A DNA stretch of 64,000 nucleotides, from positions 1 to 64,000 of the forward strand of contig JAWKTK010000024.1 in assembly GCA_041399205.1 (NCBI GenBank), in the 5' to 3' direction. The notes under the pieces are model-generated. The model ran no database searches and was not told the DNA's origin. It saw nothing but the letters and a program-made list of their open reading frames with translations. Of this stretch, positions 27,520-37,443 are shown piece by piece. The translations under genes were made by a program, and so were the position numbers. Source of the DNA: JAGQOZ01 sp041399205. GTDB taxonomy: Bacteria > Planctomycetota > Planctomycetia > Pirellulales > Pirellulaceae. Numbering within the stretch: the stretch's first letter is position 1; the number at the start of each line of letters is the position of its first letter.

Positions 27520-27900
27520 GATTTGTCCTCCAAAAGTGGATAAGGAAAAAGAAACATACGGCCGGTCGATGATCGAGGCGATCTCGTCGTCAACCGGTTC
27601 TAAGAGCGGAAGTCCGGCACCGAGTCGAACTTCCTGACACGCTTCACTGCCGGCACGAAATCCAACGCAGACCATGGGCCGAGTCAGATAGATGCTGCAG
27701 CGATTGTTTTGATCCAAGAAATGGCATTTCCCATTGGAACTGCAGTTCAGATAGCCAATTTCGCCGTCGAGCCCTGGTTCCTTGAGTGCCGACATGTGTT
27801 CTGCGATTCGCGAGTTTCGCAGAATGTCTTCCTCAAAAACGTCAACCAGTTTCTGACGACAACACTCGCCGCATCCGTCACATTCGAGTCGTTGATTCAC
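27241..27900 (-). CDS. YkgJ-type cysteine-cluster protein joined in frame to a small conserved domain
   Basis: 219 codons. The N-terminal ~125 residues carry the CxxCxxCC cluster (CDGCGECCRQ), plus GKCHFLDQNNRCSIYLTRPMVC, the YkgJ/UPF0153 pattern thought to bind an iron-sulfur or zinc centre. The last ~92 residues (from codon 27519) look like an independent small protein. A ribosome site GGAGG sits just before the Met at 27519, inside the frame. So either this is a fusion, or the YkgJ stop codon has been lost near the T-rich stretch at 27545-27560 by mutation or sequencing error. The start overlaps the end of the DUF932-like gene by 23 bases, implying co-transcription. Confidence 0.7.
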   Translation of the reverse strand: MNQRLECDGCGECCRQKLVDVFEEDILRNSRIAEHMSALKEPGLDGEIGYLNCSSNGKCHFLDQNNRCSIYLTRPMVCVGFRAGSEACQEVRLGAGLPLLEPVDDEIASIIDRPYVSFSLSTFGGQIMSSETRRPIHEIRMGRIRAAIWANETQNGMRHNVTISRIYRDGEEWKDSGSFGRDDLPLVAKVMDFAHSWIYANGSSPASSTTVPVHADEPF

Positions 27901-28939
27901 GAATTCGCTCCCATGCCGCGAGTGCCAATAGTTGGCCGATTCGCGTGTCCAATTGAGCGCGATCGCCAGCGAAGCAGACGTTCTGACTGAGCTTTGTCAT
28001 TGCGTCGACGAGCGAAAAGATGGTGAACCCGCCGCTGGTCCGAGCGATCGTGAGGGCATCCTTGATCAAGTGCTTCGGAATGTTGCGTGACGCCAACTCC
28101 TTGGCGACTTCTTCCGCATCGTCGCCCAACCTGGCACGCATTGCGGTTTCAATGACTTTGGCAAATGAATTGCGCCGTTCGTCTCGCCGAGCGACCAACG
28201 TTTCTACGTGTCGACGAATTTCGTTCAGTGCGTCCCGAACGTTTGCGGTATGCTTACGGCTGAATTCGCCGACCTCGATGGCATCCCATACGATGTGGTT
28301 TTGGCAGATTCGCTGAAACCAAAACGTCTGAATGCCGACGCTTCGGCGCCCTACTTCGCTGTTCCAAACGAAAAAGCCAGGCGCAAAAGCTTGGCCGTTG
28401 ATTTCGGCCCAGCCGGTAGGATCAATCAGAAACACGAACATATCCTGTTCGCCGCAGTAGAGTCCCGTACCTTGGCCGTTCATGGCGATTTGCGGTGCGG
28501 TGAAATCGGAAGCAAACTCCTTGACCACGTCTAGCAATTCGCAATTCCACAACCGAGTATACGTCACGCCGTGAATAGCTCGCATGGAATTACCGTTGCC
28601 CAGGATCTGCAAAGGCTTTTCGGTTATTGGCAACGTTTCTTGAATGGCCTGCCCAGCAGTTTCCGGACGCAGACGATTGATGGTGTCGCGATGGACGCCG
28701 CAGAGCTTGCACAGTTGGCCGAATGACCAATCGTTCAAGTTAAGTTGATGCCCGTTTTCCAAGTCAAGCTGCAATCGGCCTTCGCGATGAGTTGGTGTCA
28801 AATACTTGGGAAGTTGCCAATGCTCGGCTGCATTATCGCGTTGTTCGTAGCAATGGTGATGAAGCGATTCAATTGTTTCAAAACATTCGTCTGGTTCGCG
28901 CCGAAAAAGTTCGTGATGGGCCTTGGTAAGCGTGGCCAT
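27878..28939 (-). CDS. DUF932-like (phage/plasmid-related) protein
   Basis: 353 residues from the ATG at 28939, chosen because GGAGGTGTGAT directly precedes it (an upstream frame to 29041 lacks a ribosome site). Recognisable stretches: LNDWSFGQLCKLCGVHRDTINRL, VTYTRLWNCELLDVVKEF, GLYCGEQDMFVFLIDP, PGFFVWNSEVGRRSVGI. These match the DUF932 family often found on phages, plasmids and genomic islands, of unknown biochemical role. It heads a two- or three-gene unit with the YkgJ-type and small proteins. The unit has about 1 kb of empty sequence upstream, which fits acquisition as an accessory module (inference). Confidence 0.75.
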   Translation of the reverse strand: MATLTKAHHELFRREPDECFETIESLHHHCYEQRDNAAEHWQLPKYLTPTHREGRLQLDLENGHQLNLNDWSFGQLCKLCGVHRDTINRLRPETAGQAIQETLPITEKPLQILGNGNSMRAIHGVTYTRLWNCELLDVVKEFASDFTAPQIAMNGQGTGLYCGEQDMFVFLIDPTGWAEINGQAFAPGFFVWNSEVGRRSVGIQTFWFQRICQNHIVWDAIEVGEFSRKHTANVRDALNEIRRHVETLVARRDERRNSFAKVIETAMRARLGDDAEEVAKELASRNIPKHLIKDALTIARTSGGFTIFSLVDAMTKLSQNVCFAGDRAQLDTRIGQLLALAAWERIRESTTRM

Positions 28940-29949
28940 ATCACACCTCCGTCTAAAGAGAACGAAGCGGCGATGACGCACCGACACAGGTGGGCCACCG
29001 ACCGCCTCAAGAGACAACCGGCAACCCATCTGCGATGGCAAGCTCGCGACATGACTGAAAAACCTGAAAGATCACCGACATCCCACGTCTCGAAAGACAT
29101 GGAATGCGGATGTGCTGTTTCTGCCCTCGTCCGTTGTGGGGACGATCGAGTTTTTTCGATTCGTAGCACAATTCGGTCGTAGTGTCACGAATGCTACGTT
29201 TTGTCGATGAAGTTCGAATGGTTCGGCCGTTGCGTAGCTGACGCGATAGCGTAGGCCGATTGTGGTGCACGACGAAGAGGTACGCAACTATCTGAAATTA
29301 AGCCATTTTTCGGGCAAGCGGCTCGAAAGAAACATAAGCGAAGAGTCAACGGTGGAGTCTTTTCGGAACGCTTTTTCTTGGCCAGGATGCCGAGAAAAAG
29401 TGGCGAAGCCACCGCTGGCGGCGACCGAAAAGCAGCAGCCGGATGCGGACCTTGACCGTAGCGGATAATCGAAAGAGCCGCTGGCTGAAATGTTGCATTC
29501 GATTCGATTGACTATTGAAGCAATTGCTTGACCGATGAAGCGTCCCGGCATTTCACCGAAATTGTGGTTGGCAAGGCGAACGCGACTGACACGAATAGAA
29601 CGTGACTTTGACACTACAAGCAATCGACTGACGAATGAACCAATGGCATGGTACATACGGCTGCTCAAGAATTGTGCCTGTGAGTTTTTTGGGCGGATTG
29701 TTCGGCCGGTGAAAGGCGTTGCAAAATGTCCTTTTTGCGGCAGCCAACTTGTGGCATGCTGAGCAAATGAAAATTGAACGCCAATCCAACTTGCCAACAT
29801 CGTTCGCGAATTCCGATCTGATTCGTGCGAATTCGGCCAATGCTCCGAACCTGATTCAGGCGGCTGGCACACAAGCGCGAAATCGCTAAAAAAGGCCTAT
29901 TGGGCCGAAAGTGTTGCTGACATATCCTTCAGTCCTTTCGGATCAGGTC
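28940..29949. other. ~1 kb region without a convincing gene
   Basis: Upstream of the DUF932-like unit. Open frames exist on both strands but overlap each other and lack ribosome sites. The only one with any feature is 29535-29762 (+), 75 codons ending AKCPFCGSQLVAC, a zinc-ribbon-like CPxCG knuckle; it has no ribosome site and only one knuckle, so I leave it as a possibility. The base composition does not obviously differ from the flanks. Confidence 0.4.
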
Positions 29950-32900
29950 TTACGGCTTCAGCCAGCTCATCGGTCCGCCAGGTCGATGACAATCGCAACC
30001 AGGATAGGAAGGTAGAGGTGTGCTGATGGACTGAGCGGGATCGTGGAAATAGAATTCGGGCGATGGCGTTTGTTCGCCCGAAAGCTGCTGCATGGTAGTG
30101 GCGTCGAACAGCACGCCGTTGGCCATCACCATCGCGATTTCTTGCGAATGACGAATCTCCTTCGTCGGATCAAACCCTCGACGGATCACCACCAAATCGG
30201 CCAGTTTGCCAGATTCCAGCGATCCCAAATCTTTGTCTAGGCCCAAATATTTCGCACCGAATAACGTTCCGCATTGCAGCGATTCGATCGGAGTCATGCC
30301 GCCCTGAACAAAACTCCACAATTCCCAATGCGTACAGATGCCACTCAACTGACCGTGCCCTCCTGCCTGCGCCAGGCCGCCGTCGCGCACCACTTGCTTG
30401 GCAATTTCCGCCACCTTGATGTGGTTATAATCTTCCAGTGGTGCCTTTTGGCGGCGACGAGATTTGGGATGCAATACGTGTGGTGGCAGGAAGCGATTCA
30501 GACGAGCGTGGAGCCAAAGGTCATCCACTTCGTACCAATAGCGTTCGCCAGACAATCCGCCATACGCCACACATAGCGTTGGGGTGTAGCCGACATTCGT
30601 GTTTCGCCACAAGTCCATGACGTCGTCATACGCCGTTTGCACAGGAAGCGTATGTTCAATGCCGGTGTGTCCATCCACAATCATAGTCATGTTGTGCATG
30701 AACGTAGAACCTCCTTCCGGCACCACCATCATGTGCAAGTCGCGCGCGGCTGCGAGAACTTGTTGACGTTGGTCTCGTCGAGGTTGGTTGTAACTTTTCA
30801 CGCTGAACGCTCCCACGGCTTTCATGCGTTTCAAATGAAACTTGGCGTCTTCCAAGCTTTCGATTTCCGCTTTGAAGCTTCCCGTGGCACCATACAAAAT
30901 TGTGCCCGTAGAGAACGTTCTCGGAGCCGTGATGACGCCAGCTTTGGCCATTTCGCTGGCGGCAAAGATACTGTGCGTGTCGTTCGAAGGATCGTGAACC
31001 GTAGTGACGCCAAATGCCAAACGAGCGTAGTTGACCCAATTGGCTTGCGGCGTGATGCCGGCAGACGAATGAGGACCGTGCGCGTGCACATCAATCAAAC
31101 CCGGCAGAATGACCAAGCCCGGAGTCGGTATGACTTGCGCGCCTTCAGGAATGGTAATATCTTGCTGCGGACCCACTTGGACAATCCGATTACCATGCAC
31201 CACAATCGTGCCGCTTTCAATGGTTCCTGCCGGCCCCATGGTGACAATTTTGCCTCCCACCAACGCGATGGTCGTGTCCGGCTTGGCATGGGCGAACGAA
31301 AATCCGATCTCTTGTGAAACCGGTTTCTTGGATGAATCCGCTACGGCACCGTCATCATCGGCAGAAATCGAATTCTCGCTCAAGAACGCAAACGCGTCCG
31401 TCAACGGCAGCGAGTAAAATTCGCTGCCTAGCGTCCAATGGATGGTTCGACTATCTCCCGAAAAGTGAATCCAATCGCCCGCTTCTTCACTAACTTTGGC
31501 CACGGGCAGTGCGGACGATCCAGGTCCAACTTGCACGGTTTGTCCTGTTTGAATAAATGGAGCCACATAGACGTGAAATCGTTCAATGAAGGCAATCCAT
31601 TGGCCATCCGGAGACAGGCGAAAATTGGTGGCCCAAGTGCTTGCATAATGTTGACGCTCCTCTTGCCCGTCAATACCGATTGAATACAGCCCCAAGTTGT
31701 CCGCGTCCTTGTTCGAATTCGATCGTTCAAAATAGATTCGATCTGACGCATCCGCAAACTGCGGCGAAGACGCTCCGCTGACCAACTTTCTAACGGCATC
31801 CCCTTTGACCGAAGCAACATACAGTCCGGTTTCTCGAGCATAAAGTGGCGACGTAATATAGCCGCCTCGCGCTTTGACAAACGCCACGTGTTGGCCATCC
31901 GGCGAAAACGTCGGTTCGATATAGTGGCCCGGCGAGTCCGTGACTTTCCAGCTCTGCTGGTCCCCGCCCGCGTTGGCCGAAGCAATGCGCACGCTGCCCA
32001 AATTCTTGTCGTTCCACGTTGTGTAGACGACATAATTTCCGTCGCGAGAAAACTGCGGAAAGAATTCAAAGTGATCGGTTTGAGCCGTCAGTCGTTGAAC
32101 TTCGCCCGTTGCTAAATCTCGAACGTAGATGTATCCCAGCGATTGAAACACAACCTTCGATCCGTCGGGCGAAGTTTGTACCCAGCGAAGCATCTTGGTA
32201 TGACATTCGTCTGGAGCGACTTCAATCGGAAAGCGAACCGCAGCCACTTTGCGGATGTCTCGGATATGAAAGGGAATGTCGTGCCCTTCGCCCGAATCGA
32301 CATCAATCCGGCGAATTTTTCCTTTGGCATAAATGACAATACTCTGTCCGTCCGGCATCCAAGCAAAACCAGGATAGACGCCGTGTATGGCCCACGCTTC
32401 TTGCATGTCGCGTTCCAGCGGACCGTAAACAGGCCGCATTGCGCCCGAATTGCAGTCCATCACGTGCAGCACAGAATTGGCGCCGATTCTTCGTACAAAG
32501 GCAATCTGTTTTCCATCGGGCGAAGGCGTCGGACGACATGCTCCGCCCGGCCCGGTGATGTAGTTTTCCATTTCGCCGGTCGTTCGATCATAACGTTTGA
32601 CAACGTAGATTTCTTGGTTCGAATCTTTGTCGTATTCAAACGTGCTGCCCGACGTGTCGTCTTGTGAAAAGTAAACATAGCGACCATCCGGCGAAAAGAC
32701 CGGTTCGTTCACATCCTTCTGGTCGGTGGGGCGAGAAGTCAATTGCAGGCCGGTCATTGCCTGCGCATCTGCCGCCGCACGATGGTACATCCAAATTTCA
32801 CCGGCACCTAAAGAACGACGACTGGTAAAATGTTTCCGAGCGACAATATATTGGCCGTCGGGAGACCACGCGGGATTGTTGAGCAAGCGATACGTTTCGT

Positions 32901-33354
32901 TTGTCACTTGACGAACCTGCGAACCGTCACTGCGAATGATCCAAATGTTGTCGCCCGCCTTGTCGCTCTTGCCCGTACGATCACTTGTGAAAGCAATCCA
33001 TTGGCCGTCAGGGCTGAAACGAGGCTGCATGTCCCACGCCATCCCGCTGGTTAACTTCCTTGGTACCGCCGGCTGATCGGTCACTTCGACCGGCATCAGA
33101 TACAAGTCGCCCAACAGATCAAAGACAATTTGTTGTCCGTCTGGGCTGACGTCTAGGTTGATCCAGGTACCTTCCGTGACGTCGATAGTCTGATCGGTTA
33201 ATTCGCCGGAAGGCTGTTCAATGTTCCAAACCTTGGACTTGTCGGCCGGTTCGTCCGACGCCGGTTCGTCGGCAAGTGTCGAGTTGAAAGACACTGCTGC
33301 CAACAACATGTGAAAAAAGAACAAGACGCGGCGATTAAGGTGGTTCGTATTCAT
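29950..33354 (-). CDS. Secreted TolB-propeller amidohydrolase
   Basis: 1134 residues. Signal peptide (RRVLFFFHMLLAAVSFNSTLADE). Residues ~60-690 hold about nine PD40/TolB beta-propeller motifs of the SPDGQ-IAF type. The C-terminal ~400 residues are an amidohydrolase: VVHGNRIVQVGP, LPGLIDVHAHGPHSS with the metal-binding HxH, then VTTVHDPS and GKLADLVVIRRG. Family knowledge: such fusions are imidazolonepropionase/prolidase-like hydrolases in the periplasm that cleave C-N bonds; the substrate is unknown. Divergent from the dipeptidyl-peptidase gene, with 238 bases between, so shared regulation is plausible. Gene intact and of usual length. Confidence 0.85.
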   Translation of the reverse strand: MNTNHLNRRVLFFFHMLLAAVSFNSTLADEPASDEPADKSKVWNIEQPSGELTDQTIDVTEGTWINLDVSPDGQQIVFDLLGDLYLMPVEVTDQPAVPRKLTSGMAWDMQPRFSPDGQWIAFTSDRTGKSDKAGDNIWIIRSDGSQVRQVTNETYRLLNNPAWSPDGQYIVARKHFTSRRSLGAGEIWMYHRAAADAQAMTGLQLTSRPTDQKDVNEPVFSPDGRYVYFSQDDTSGSTFEYDKDSNQEIYVVKRYDRTTGEMENYITGPGGACRPTPSPDGKQIAFVRRIGANSVLHVMDCNSGAMRPVYGPLERDMQEAWAIHGVYPGFAWMPDGQSIVIYAKGKIRRIDVDSGEGHDIPFHIRDIRKVAAVRFPIEVAPDECHTKMLRWVQTSPDGSKVVFQSLGYIYVRDLATGEVQRLTAQTDHFEFFPQFSRDGNYVVYTTWNDKNLGSVRIASANAGGDQQSWKVTDSPGHYIEPTFSPDGQHVAFVKARGGYITSPLYARETGLYVASVKGDAVRKLVSGASSPQFADASDRIYFERSNSNKDADNLGLYSIGIDGQEERQHYASTWATNFRLSPDGQWIAFIERFHVYVAPFIQTGQTVQVGPGSSALPVAKVSEEAGDWIHFSGDSRTIHWTLGSEFYSLPLTDAFAFLSENSISADDDGAVADSSKKPVSQEIGFSFAHAKPDTTIALVGGKIVTMGPAGTIESGTIVVHGNRIVQVGPQQDITIPEGAQVIPTPGLVILPGLIDVHAHGPHSSAGITPQANWVNYARLAFGVTTVHDPSNDTHSIFAASEMAKAGVITAPRTFSTGTILYGATGSFKAEIESLEDAKFHLKRMKAVGAFSVKSYNQPRRDQRQQVLAAARDLHMMVVPEGGSTFMHNMTMIVDGHTGIEHTLPVQTAYDDVMDLWRNTNVGYTPTLCVAYGGLSGERYWYEVDDLWLHARLNRFLPPHVLHPKSRRRQKAPLEDYNHIKVAEIAKQVVRDGGLAQAGGHGQLSGICTHWELWSFVQGGMTPIESLQCGTLFGAKYLGLDKDLGSLESGKLADLVVIRRGFDPTKEIRHSQEIAMVMANGVLFDATTMQQLSGEQTPSPEFYFHDPAQSISTPLPSYPGCDCHRPGGPMSWLKP

Positions 33355-33592
33355 GCGAAAGTATGGCTCAATCCGTCAGGGCAAAGTCGTTGAAAAAGGC
33401 CGAAACAGGGGTTCAATCGGGTTGTAACGGTTTGTCTAGTTGTGTTGCGTCCAGCATAATGGGAGCCAACGGCGGTGCCTACCGCTGCAAGCTAGGTTTT
33501 CAAGTCGCTTCGCTTCCAATCAAAGCGAAGTGCGGAACTTGGCGCGATGCCGACCGATTCGTCACTTGATTTGCAAACCACAGAAAGTCGAC

Positions 33593-35935
33593 ATGCCTTT
33601 GATTCCTTCATTGCGACCGACGTTGTTCGCTTTCCTATTCGCGTTTTTCACATTCCCACCGCTGATGATGGCCGACGAAACAGCGGATGAACCAACCGAA
33701 GAAGATTCGCCGCTATTGACCATCGAACGCATCTACCAAGACCACGAATTTGATGCGAGCCATGCGGCCGAATGGTCGGACGATTCGCAAGCGTTAGAAC
33801 GTTGGCAGGCGAACGAAGACCGTCCCAAGTATGACGACTTGGTTCGCATCGACGTGGAAACCGGCGAAGAAACCGTCCTGGTGCCAGGCTACCACTTGAA
33901 ACCATCCGCCGAATCGGCCGCCTTGTCCGTCCAGGGACATCAGTGGTCGGCCGACCGTTCCAAGTTGTTGATTTACACCAATTCGCAACGAGTCTGGCGG
34001 CAGAGAACTCGAGGTGACTACTGGGTGTTGGATGTCACCAATTGGGAACTTCGCCAGATTGGAAAATCATTTCCAGAAGCGTCTTTGATGTTTGCTAAGT
34101 TTTCGCCCGATGGGCAGCGAATTGCCTATGTAGCGGAACGAAACATTTACGTAGAAGACCTATTGGACGGCCGCATCGAACAGCTAACGGAAACACCGTC
34201 AGACGACATCATCAACGGCACGTTTGATTGGGTTTATGAAGAAGAGCTGAGTTTGCGAGACGGTTTTCGGTGGAGTCCCGACGGTCGAAAGATTGCGTTC
34301 TGGCAGTTGGACACTTCGGGCGTCGCCAAATTCACCATGATTAACAATACCGATGCGTTTTATCCGCAAGTGCAAACGTTTGTGTATCCCAAAACCGGAC
34401 AACGCAATTCGGCTTGCCGCTTAGGCGTGGTTGAACTCGCTTCCAAGCAGACGGTCTGGCTGCCACTGCCTGGTGATAATCGCAATCACTATGTCGCTCG
34501 CATGGATTGGATCCCGGACAATTCGCAACAGATTCTAGTACAACAACTCAACCGCCTCCAAAACACAAATCGCGTTTTCCTGTGTGACGTGAAGAAATTG
34601 GAAATTGGCGCTTCTGCTCGAACTTGGTTTGTCGAAACCGATGACGCCTGGGTGGATGTGCACGACGAATCGTTTTGGTTTGACAACCATCAGCAGATGA
34701 CGTGGATCAGCGAACGAGACGGTTGGCGGCACGTCTACGCGGCGTCACGAGACAGCGGTAGCGGTCAGCTGCGCCGCATCACGGACAGTGCGTTTGACGT
34801 AACGGAACTACTGGCGATAGACGAAGCGACCGATTCGATTTTATTTATGGCGTCGCCCGATAACGCCACGCAAGCTTATTTGTATCGCATGTCAAAAAAC
34901 GGCGGTACCGCTCAGCGACTCACTCCGGCGGATCAGCCTGGTTCGCACCGCTACCAAATTTCGCCCGATGCAAGATTCGCAATTCATTCCTATTCGTCCT
35001 TCGCCGTTCCACCCACCATCGAATTGGTTCGCTTGGCCGATCACAGCGTCGTGCGTACGCTCGAGGACAATCAAGCCCTGAAGGACAAACTAGCCAAACT
35101 CGATTTGGGCCCAACCGAATTCCTGCACGTTCCCGTCGCCGACAATGTCATCTTAGATGGTTGGTGCATCTTACCAACCGCGGCGAACACAACATCCCAA
35201 GACACGGCCCCTGGCGAAGCCGATGAAGCAGAATCTGTTTCGCAAAAATTTCCGCTATTGGTCCACGTCTATGGCGAACCAGCCGGACAAACGGTGCAGG
35301 ATCGTTGGGGTGGCAGCGGATATTTGTGGCATCAAATGTTGGCGCAGCAAGGTGTGTGCGTGATGAGTTTTGATAACCGAGGCACACCGGCCGCTAAGGG
35401 ACGAACCTGGCGAAAGCAGGTTTATCGCCGAGTTGGCATTCTAGCTCCCGAAGATCAGGCGACCGCCGTGCGACACGTCTTGGCGAATCGACCTTATTTG
35501 GATCCAGATCGCGTGGGAGTGTGGGGCTGGAGCGGCGGCGGATCAATGACGCTGAACGCCATGTTCAAATATCCCGATCTGTACCACGCGGGTATCTCCA
35601 TTGCGCCGGTTCCCAACCAACGCCACTACGATACCATCTATCAAGAACGCTACATGGGCCTGCCCAGCGACAATTCAGACGGCTACCGAAACGGTTCGCC
35701 CATTCACTTCGCGCACCAACTGCAAGGCAAACTACTGATCGTTCACGGCACGGGCGACGATAACTGTCATTACCAAACCGTCGAACTGTTGGTGAACGAA
35801 CTGGTGCAACATGGCAAACAGTTCGAAATGATGGCCTATCCGAATCGCACCCACGCCATCCGAGAAGGCGACGGCACCACGCTACACCTGCGACAAATGA
35901 TGACCGATTTTTTGAAGAGGGCGCTTCGCTATTGA
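33593..35935 (+). CDS. Dipeptidyl peptidase IV (S9 family)
   Basis: 780 residues from the ATG at 33593; the frame is open further upstream, but this start yields a clean signal peptide (LRPTLFAFLFAFFTFPPLMMADE). The N-terminal half is the DPPIV propeller (WVYEEELSLRDGFRWSPDGRKIAFWQ, containing the conserved double-Glu motif that anchors the substrate N-terminus). The C-terminal alpha/beta-hydrolase has the triad Ser in GWSGGG, Asp in GTGDDNCH and His in NRTHAI. It would release X-Pro or similar dipeptides from peptides in the periplasm. Its final 19 bases are also the first unit of the repeat array that follows. Confidence 0.9.
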   Translation: MPLIPSLRPTLFAFLFAFFTFPPLMMADETADEPTEEDSPLLTIERIYQDHEFDASHAAEWSDDSQALERWQANEDRPKYDDLVRIDVETGEETVLVPGYHLKPSAESAALSVQGHQWSADRSKLLIYTNSQRVWRQRTRGDYWVLDVTNWELRQIGKSFPEASLMFAKFSPDGQRIAYVAERNIYVEDLLDGRIEQLTETPSDDIINGTFDWVYEEELSLRDGFRWSPDGRKIAFWQLDTSGVAKFTMINNTDAFYPQVQTFVYPKTGQRNSACRLGVVELASKQTVWLPLPGDNRNHYVARMDWIPDNSQQILVQQLNRLQNTNRVFLCDVKKLEIGASARTWFVETDDAWVDVHDESFWFDNHQQMTWISERDGWRHVYAASRDSGSGQLRRITDSAFDVTELLAIDEATDSILFMASPDNATQAYLYRMSKNGGTAQRLTPADQPGSHRYQISPDARFAIHSYSSFAVPPTIELVRLADHSVVRTLEDNQALKDKLAKLDLGPTEFLHVPVADNVILDGWCILPTAANTTSQDTAPGEADEAESVSQKFPLLVHVYGEPAGQTVQDRWGGSGYLWHQMLAQQGVCVMSFDNRGTPAAKGRTWRKQVYRRVGILAPEDQATAVRHVLANRPYLDPDRVGVWGWSGGGSMTLNAMFKYPDLYHAGISIAPVPNQRHYDTIYQERYMGLPSDNSDGYRNGSPIHFAHQLQGKLLIVHGTGDDNCHYQTVELLVNELVQHGKQFEMMAYPNRTHAIREGDGTTLHLRQMMTDFLKRALRY

Positions 35936-36270
35936 GGGCGCTTCGCTATTGAGGGGCGCTTCGCTATTGAGGGCGTCGCTATTGAGGGGCGCTGCGCTAT
36001 TGAGGGCGTAAGGGGCGCGCTATTGAGATAGTACGGCCGTGGTACTTTACGAAACTTTTGGCACTGGCGCTCGAACCTCAAAAACGGATTGACCTCGACA
36101 GCCCAGCCTCCTCAATAGCGCAGCGCCCTCAATAGCGCAGCGATCTCAAAACTCGACATCCCATCCTCCTCAATAGCGCAGCGCCCTCAAAACTCGACAG
36201 CCCAGCCTCCTCAATAGCGCAGCGATCTCAATAGCGCAGCGATCTCAAAACTCAATAGCGCAGCGCCCTC
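35917..36270. repeat. Opposed short-repeat array (large potential cruciform)
   Basis: Left arm 35917-36027: about six units of GAGGGCGCTTCGCTATTGA with small variations, the first being the final codons and stop of the peptidase gene. Right arm 36111-36270: six units of the reverse complement (CTCAATAGCGCAGCG followed by CCCTC or ATCTC), several embedded in longer repeats that begin AAAACTCGACA. The arms are separated by ~83 bases. Transcripts could fold into a long hairpin, serving as a terminator or mRNA stabiliser, or the array may reflect runaway duplication of a REP-like unit. Confidence 0.9.
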
Positions 36271-36357
36271 TCTTCCCTTGTTTTTTCCTGTATCGAACCC
36301 TACGATGACGTCTCGTCGAAATGGTCATTTCTTCTTCGCGTACGAAGGTCAATCAAC

Positions 36358-37419
36358 ATGGGACGCTGTCTGTCAGTTTGGTGCGTGTGGGGCGCGTTGC
36401 TAACGAGTTGCTTGGAAGTGGGCGCCGTGGAACGGCATCGAGTGCTCGGGCCGGAATTCCCTGGTCGCTACAAGCATCCTTCTTCGATCGAAGAGTTTGA
36501 CAATGGCGATCTGTTCATTGCTTATTACGGCGGCGAAGGAGAATATGCGGAAGACACCGCCGTCTACGGCATGCGAAAGAAGAAAGGCGAAGACAAATGG
36601 TCCACGCCTCGAATTATCGCAGACACGCCTGATCGATCGGAAGGGAACGCCGTGGTGTGGCAAGCTCCGGATGGAATCGTCTGGCTGTTTTATGTCTGCC
36701 GCTACGGCGAAACCTGGTCGACTTCGCGGATCAAATGCAAACTGTCCAAGGATCGAGGTGTCACTTGGTCGGATTCGCGGATCATTGCCTTCGAACAAGG
36801 CATGATGGTCAGGAATCGACCAATCGTGTTGAGCAACGGTGATTATCTGCTGCCCGTCTATCACGAAAAAGGCGAAGATCGTGAACAAGTGGAACCGGAA
36901 AGTGCGTCTCGTTTTCTTCGCTTGAAAAAGGGAGACCACGAATGGTCCGATTCCGGCATGATCGTTTCCGTGAAAGGGAATATTCAACCCGGCGTGGCCG
37001 AAATTTCGCCTGACCGTTTAGTCGCATATTGTCGTCGTGGCGGAGGTTATGAACCAACGGAAACGGGTTACATCGTGCGGTCCGAATCAAATGACGGCGG
37101 ACACACGTGGAGCGAAGGACAAGATTCCGAATTTCCCAATCCCAATTCGGCCGTCGATTTTTTGAAATTGCAGAGTGGCAACTTGTTGCTGGTTTACAAC
37201 AACAGCATGAACAGCCGCACTCCTCTTTCTGCAGCGCTGTCCACAGACCAAGACAAGTCGTATCCACACCGTATTGATTTGGTCACCGGCGAAGGGCCGT
37301 ACGCTTATCCCTTTGTCATTCAAAGTCGCGATGGCACCATCCACGCGGTCTTCACTTCAGACGCGCGAACCGTCATCAACCATTTGACGTTTCGCGAAGC
37401 GGAATTGCTGGACAAGTAG
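36358..37419 (+). CDS. Secreted sialidase / BNR-repeat glycosidase
   Basis: 353 residues. Signal peptide (WCVWGALLTSCLEVGA). Asp-box motifs of the neuraminidase propeller are visible: SKDRGVTWSDSR and SNDGGHTWSEGQ. IVLSNGDYLLPVYHEKG and FDNGDLFIAYYGGEGEY are typical of the BNR_2/sialidase-like group. It would hydrolyse terminal sugars from glycans in the periplasm; true sialic acid specificity cannot be read from the sequence. GAAGG lies before the ATG. It is followed within 25 bases by an HGSNAT-like acetyltransferase gene, suggesting joint work on amino-sugar polymers (inference). Confidence 0.8.
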   Translation: MGRCLSVWCVWGALLTSCLEVGAVERHRVLGPEFPGRYKHPSSIEEFDNGDLFIAYYGGEGEYAEDTAVYGMRKKKGEDKWSTPRIIADTPDRSEGNAVVWQAPDGIVWLFYVCRYGETWSTSRIKCKLSKDRGVTWSDSRIIAFEQGMMVRNRPIVLSNGDYLLPVYHEKGEDREQVEPESASRFLRLKKGDHEWSDSGMIVSVKGNIQPGVAEISPDRLVAYCRRGGGYEPTETGYIVRSESNDGGHTWSEGQDSEFPNPNSAVDFLKLQSGNLLLVYNNSMNSRTPLSAALSTDQDKSYPHRIDLVTGEGPYAYPFVIQSRDGTIHAVFTSDARTVINHLTFREAELLDK

Positions 37420-37443
37420 GTCACGTCCCTGGAGTTAGACGCG

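Noticed and set aside
29535..29762. 75-codon frame ending in CPFCGSQLVAC
   Set aside because: One zinc knuckle alone is weak evidence; no ribosome site and no conserved neighbour. Left as a possibility in the gap entry.
29288..29872. 194-codon minus-strand frame in the 1-kb gap
   Set aside because: Ser/Arg/Phe-rich without a ribosome site; overlaps other equally open frames on both strands.
35917..36270. Repeat array considered as a CRISPR
   Set aside because: Units are adjacent or nearly so, occur in both orientations, vary in length and have no unique spacers; there are no cas genes.
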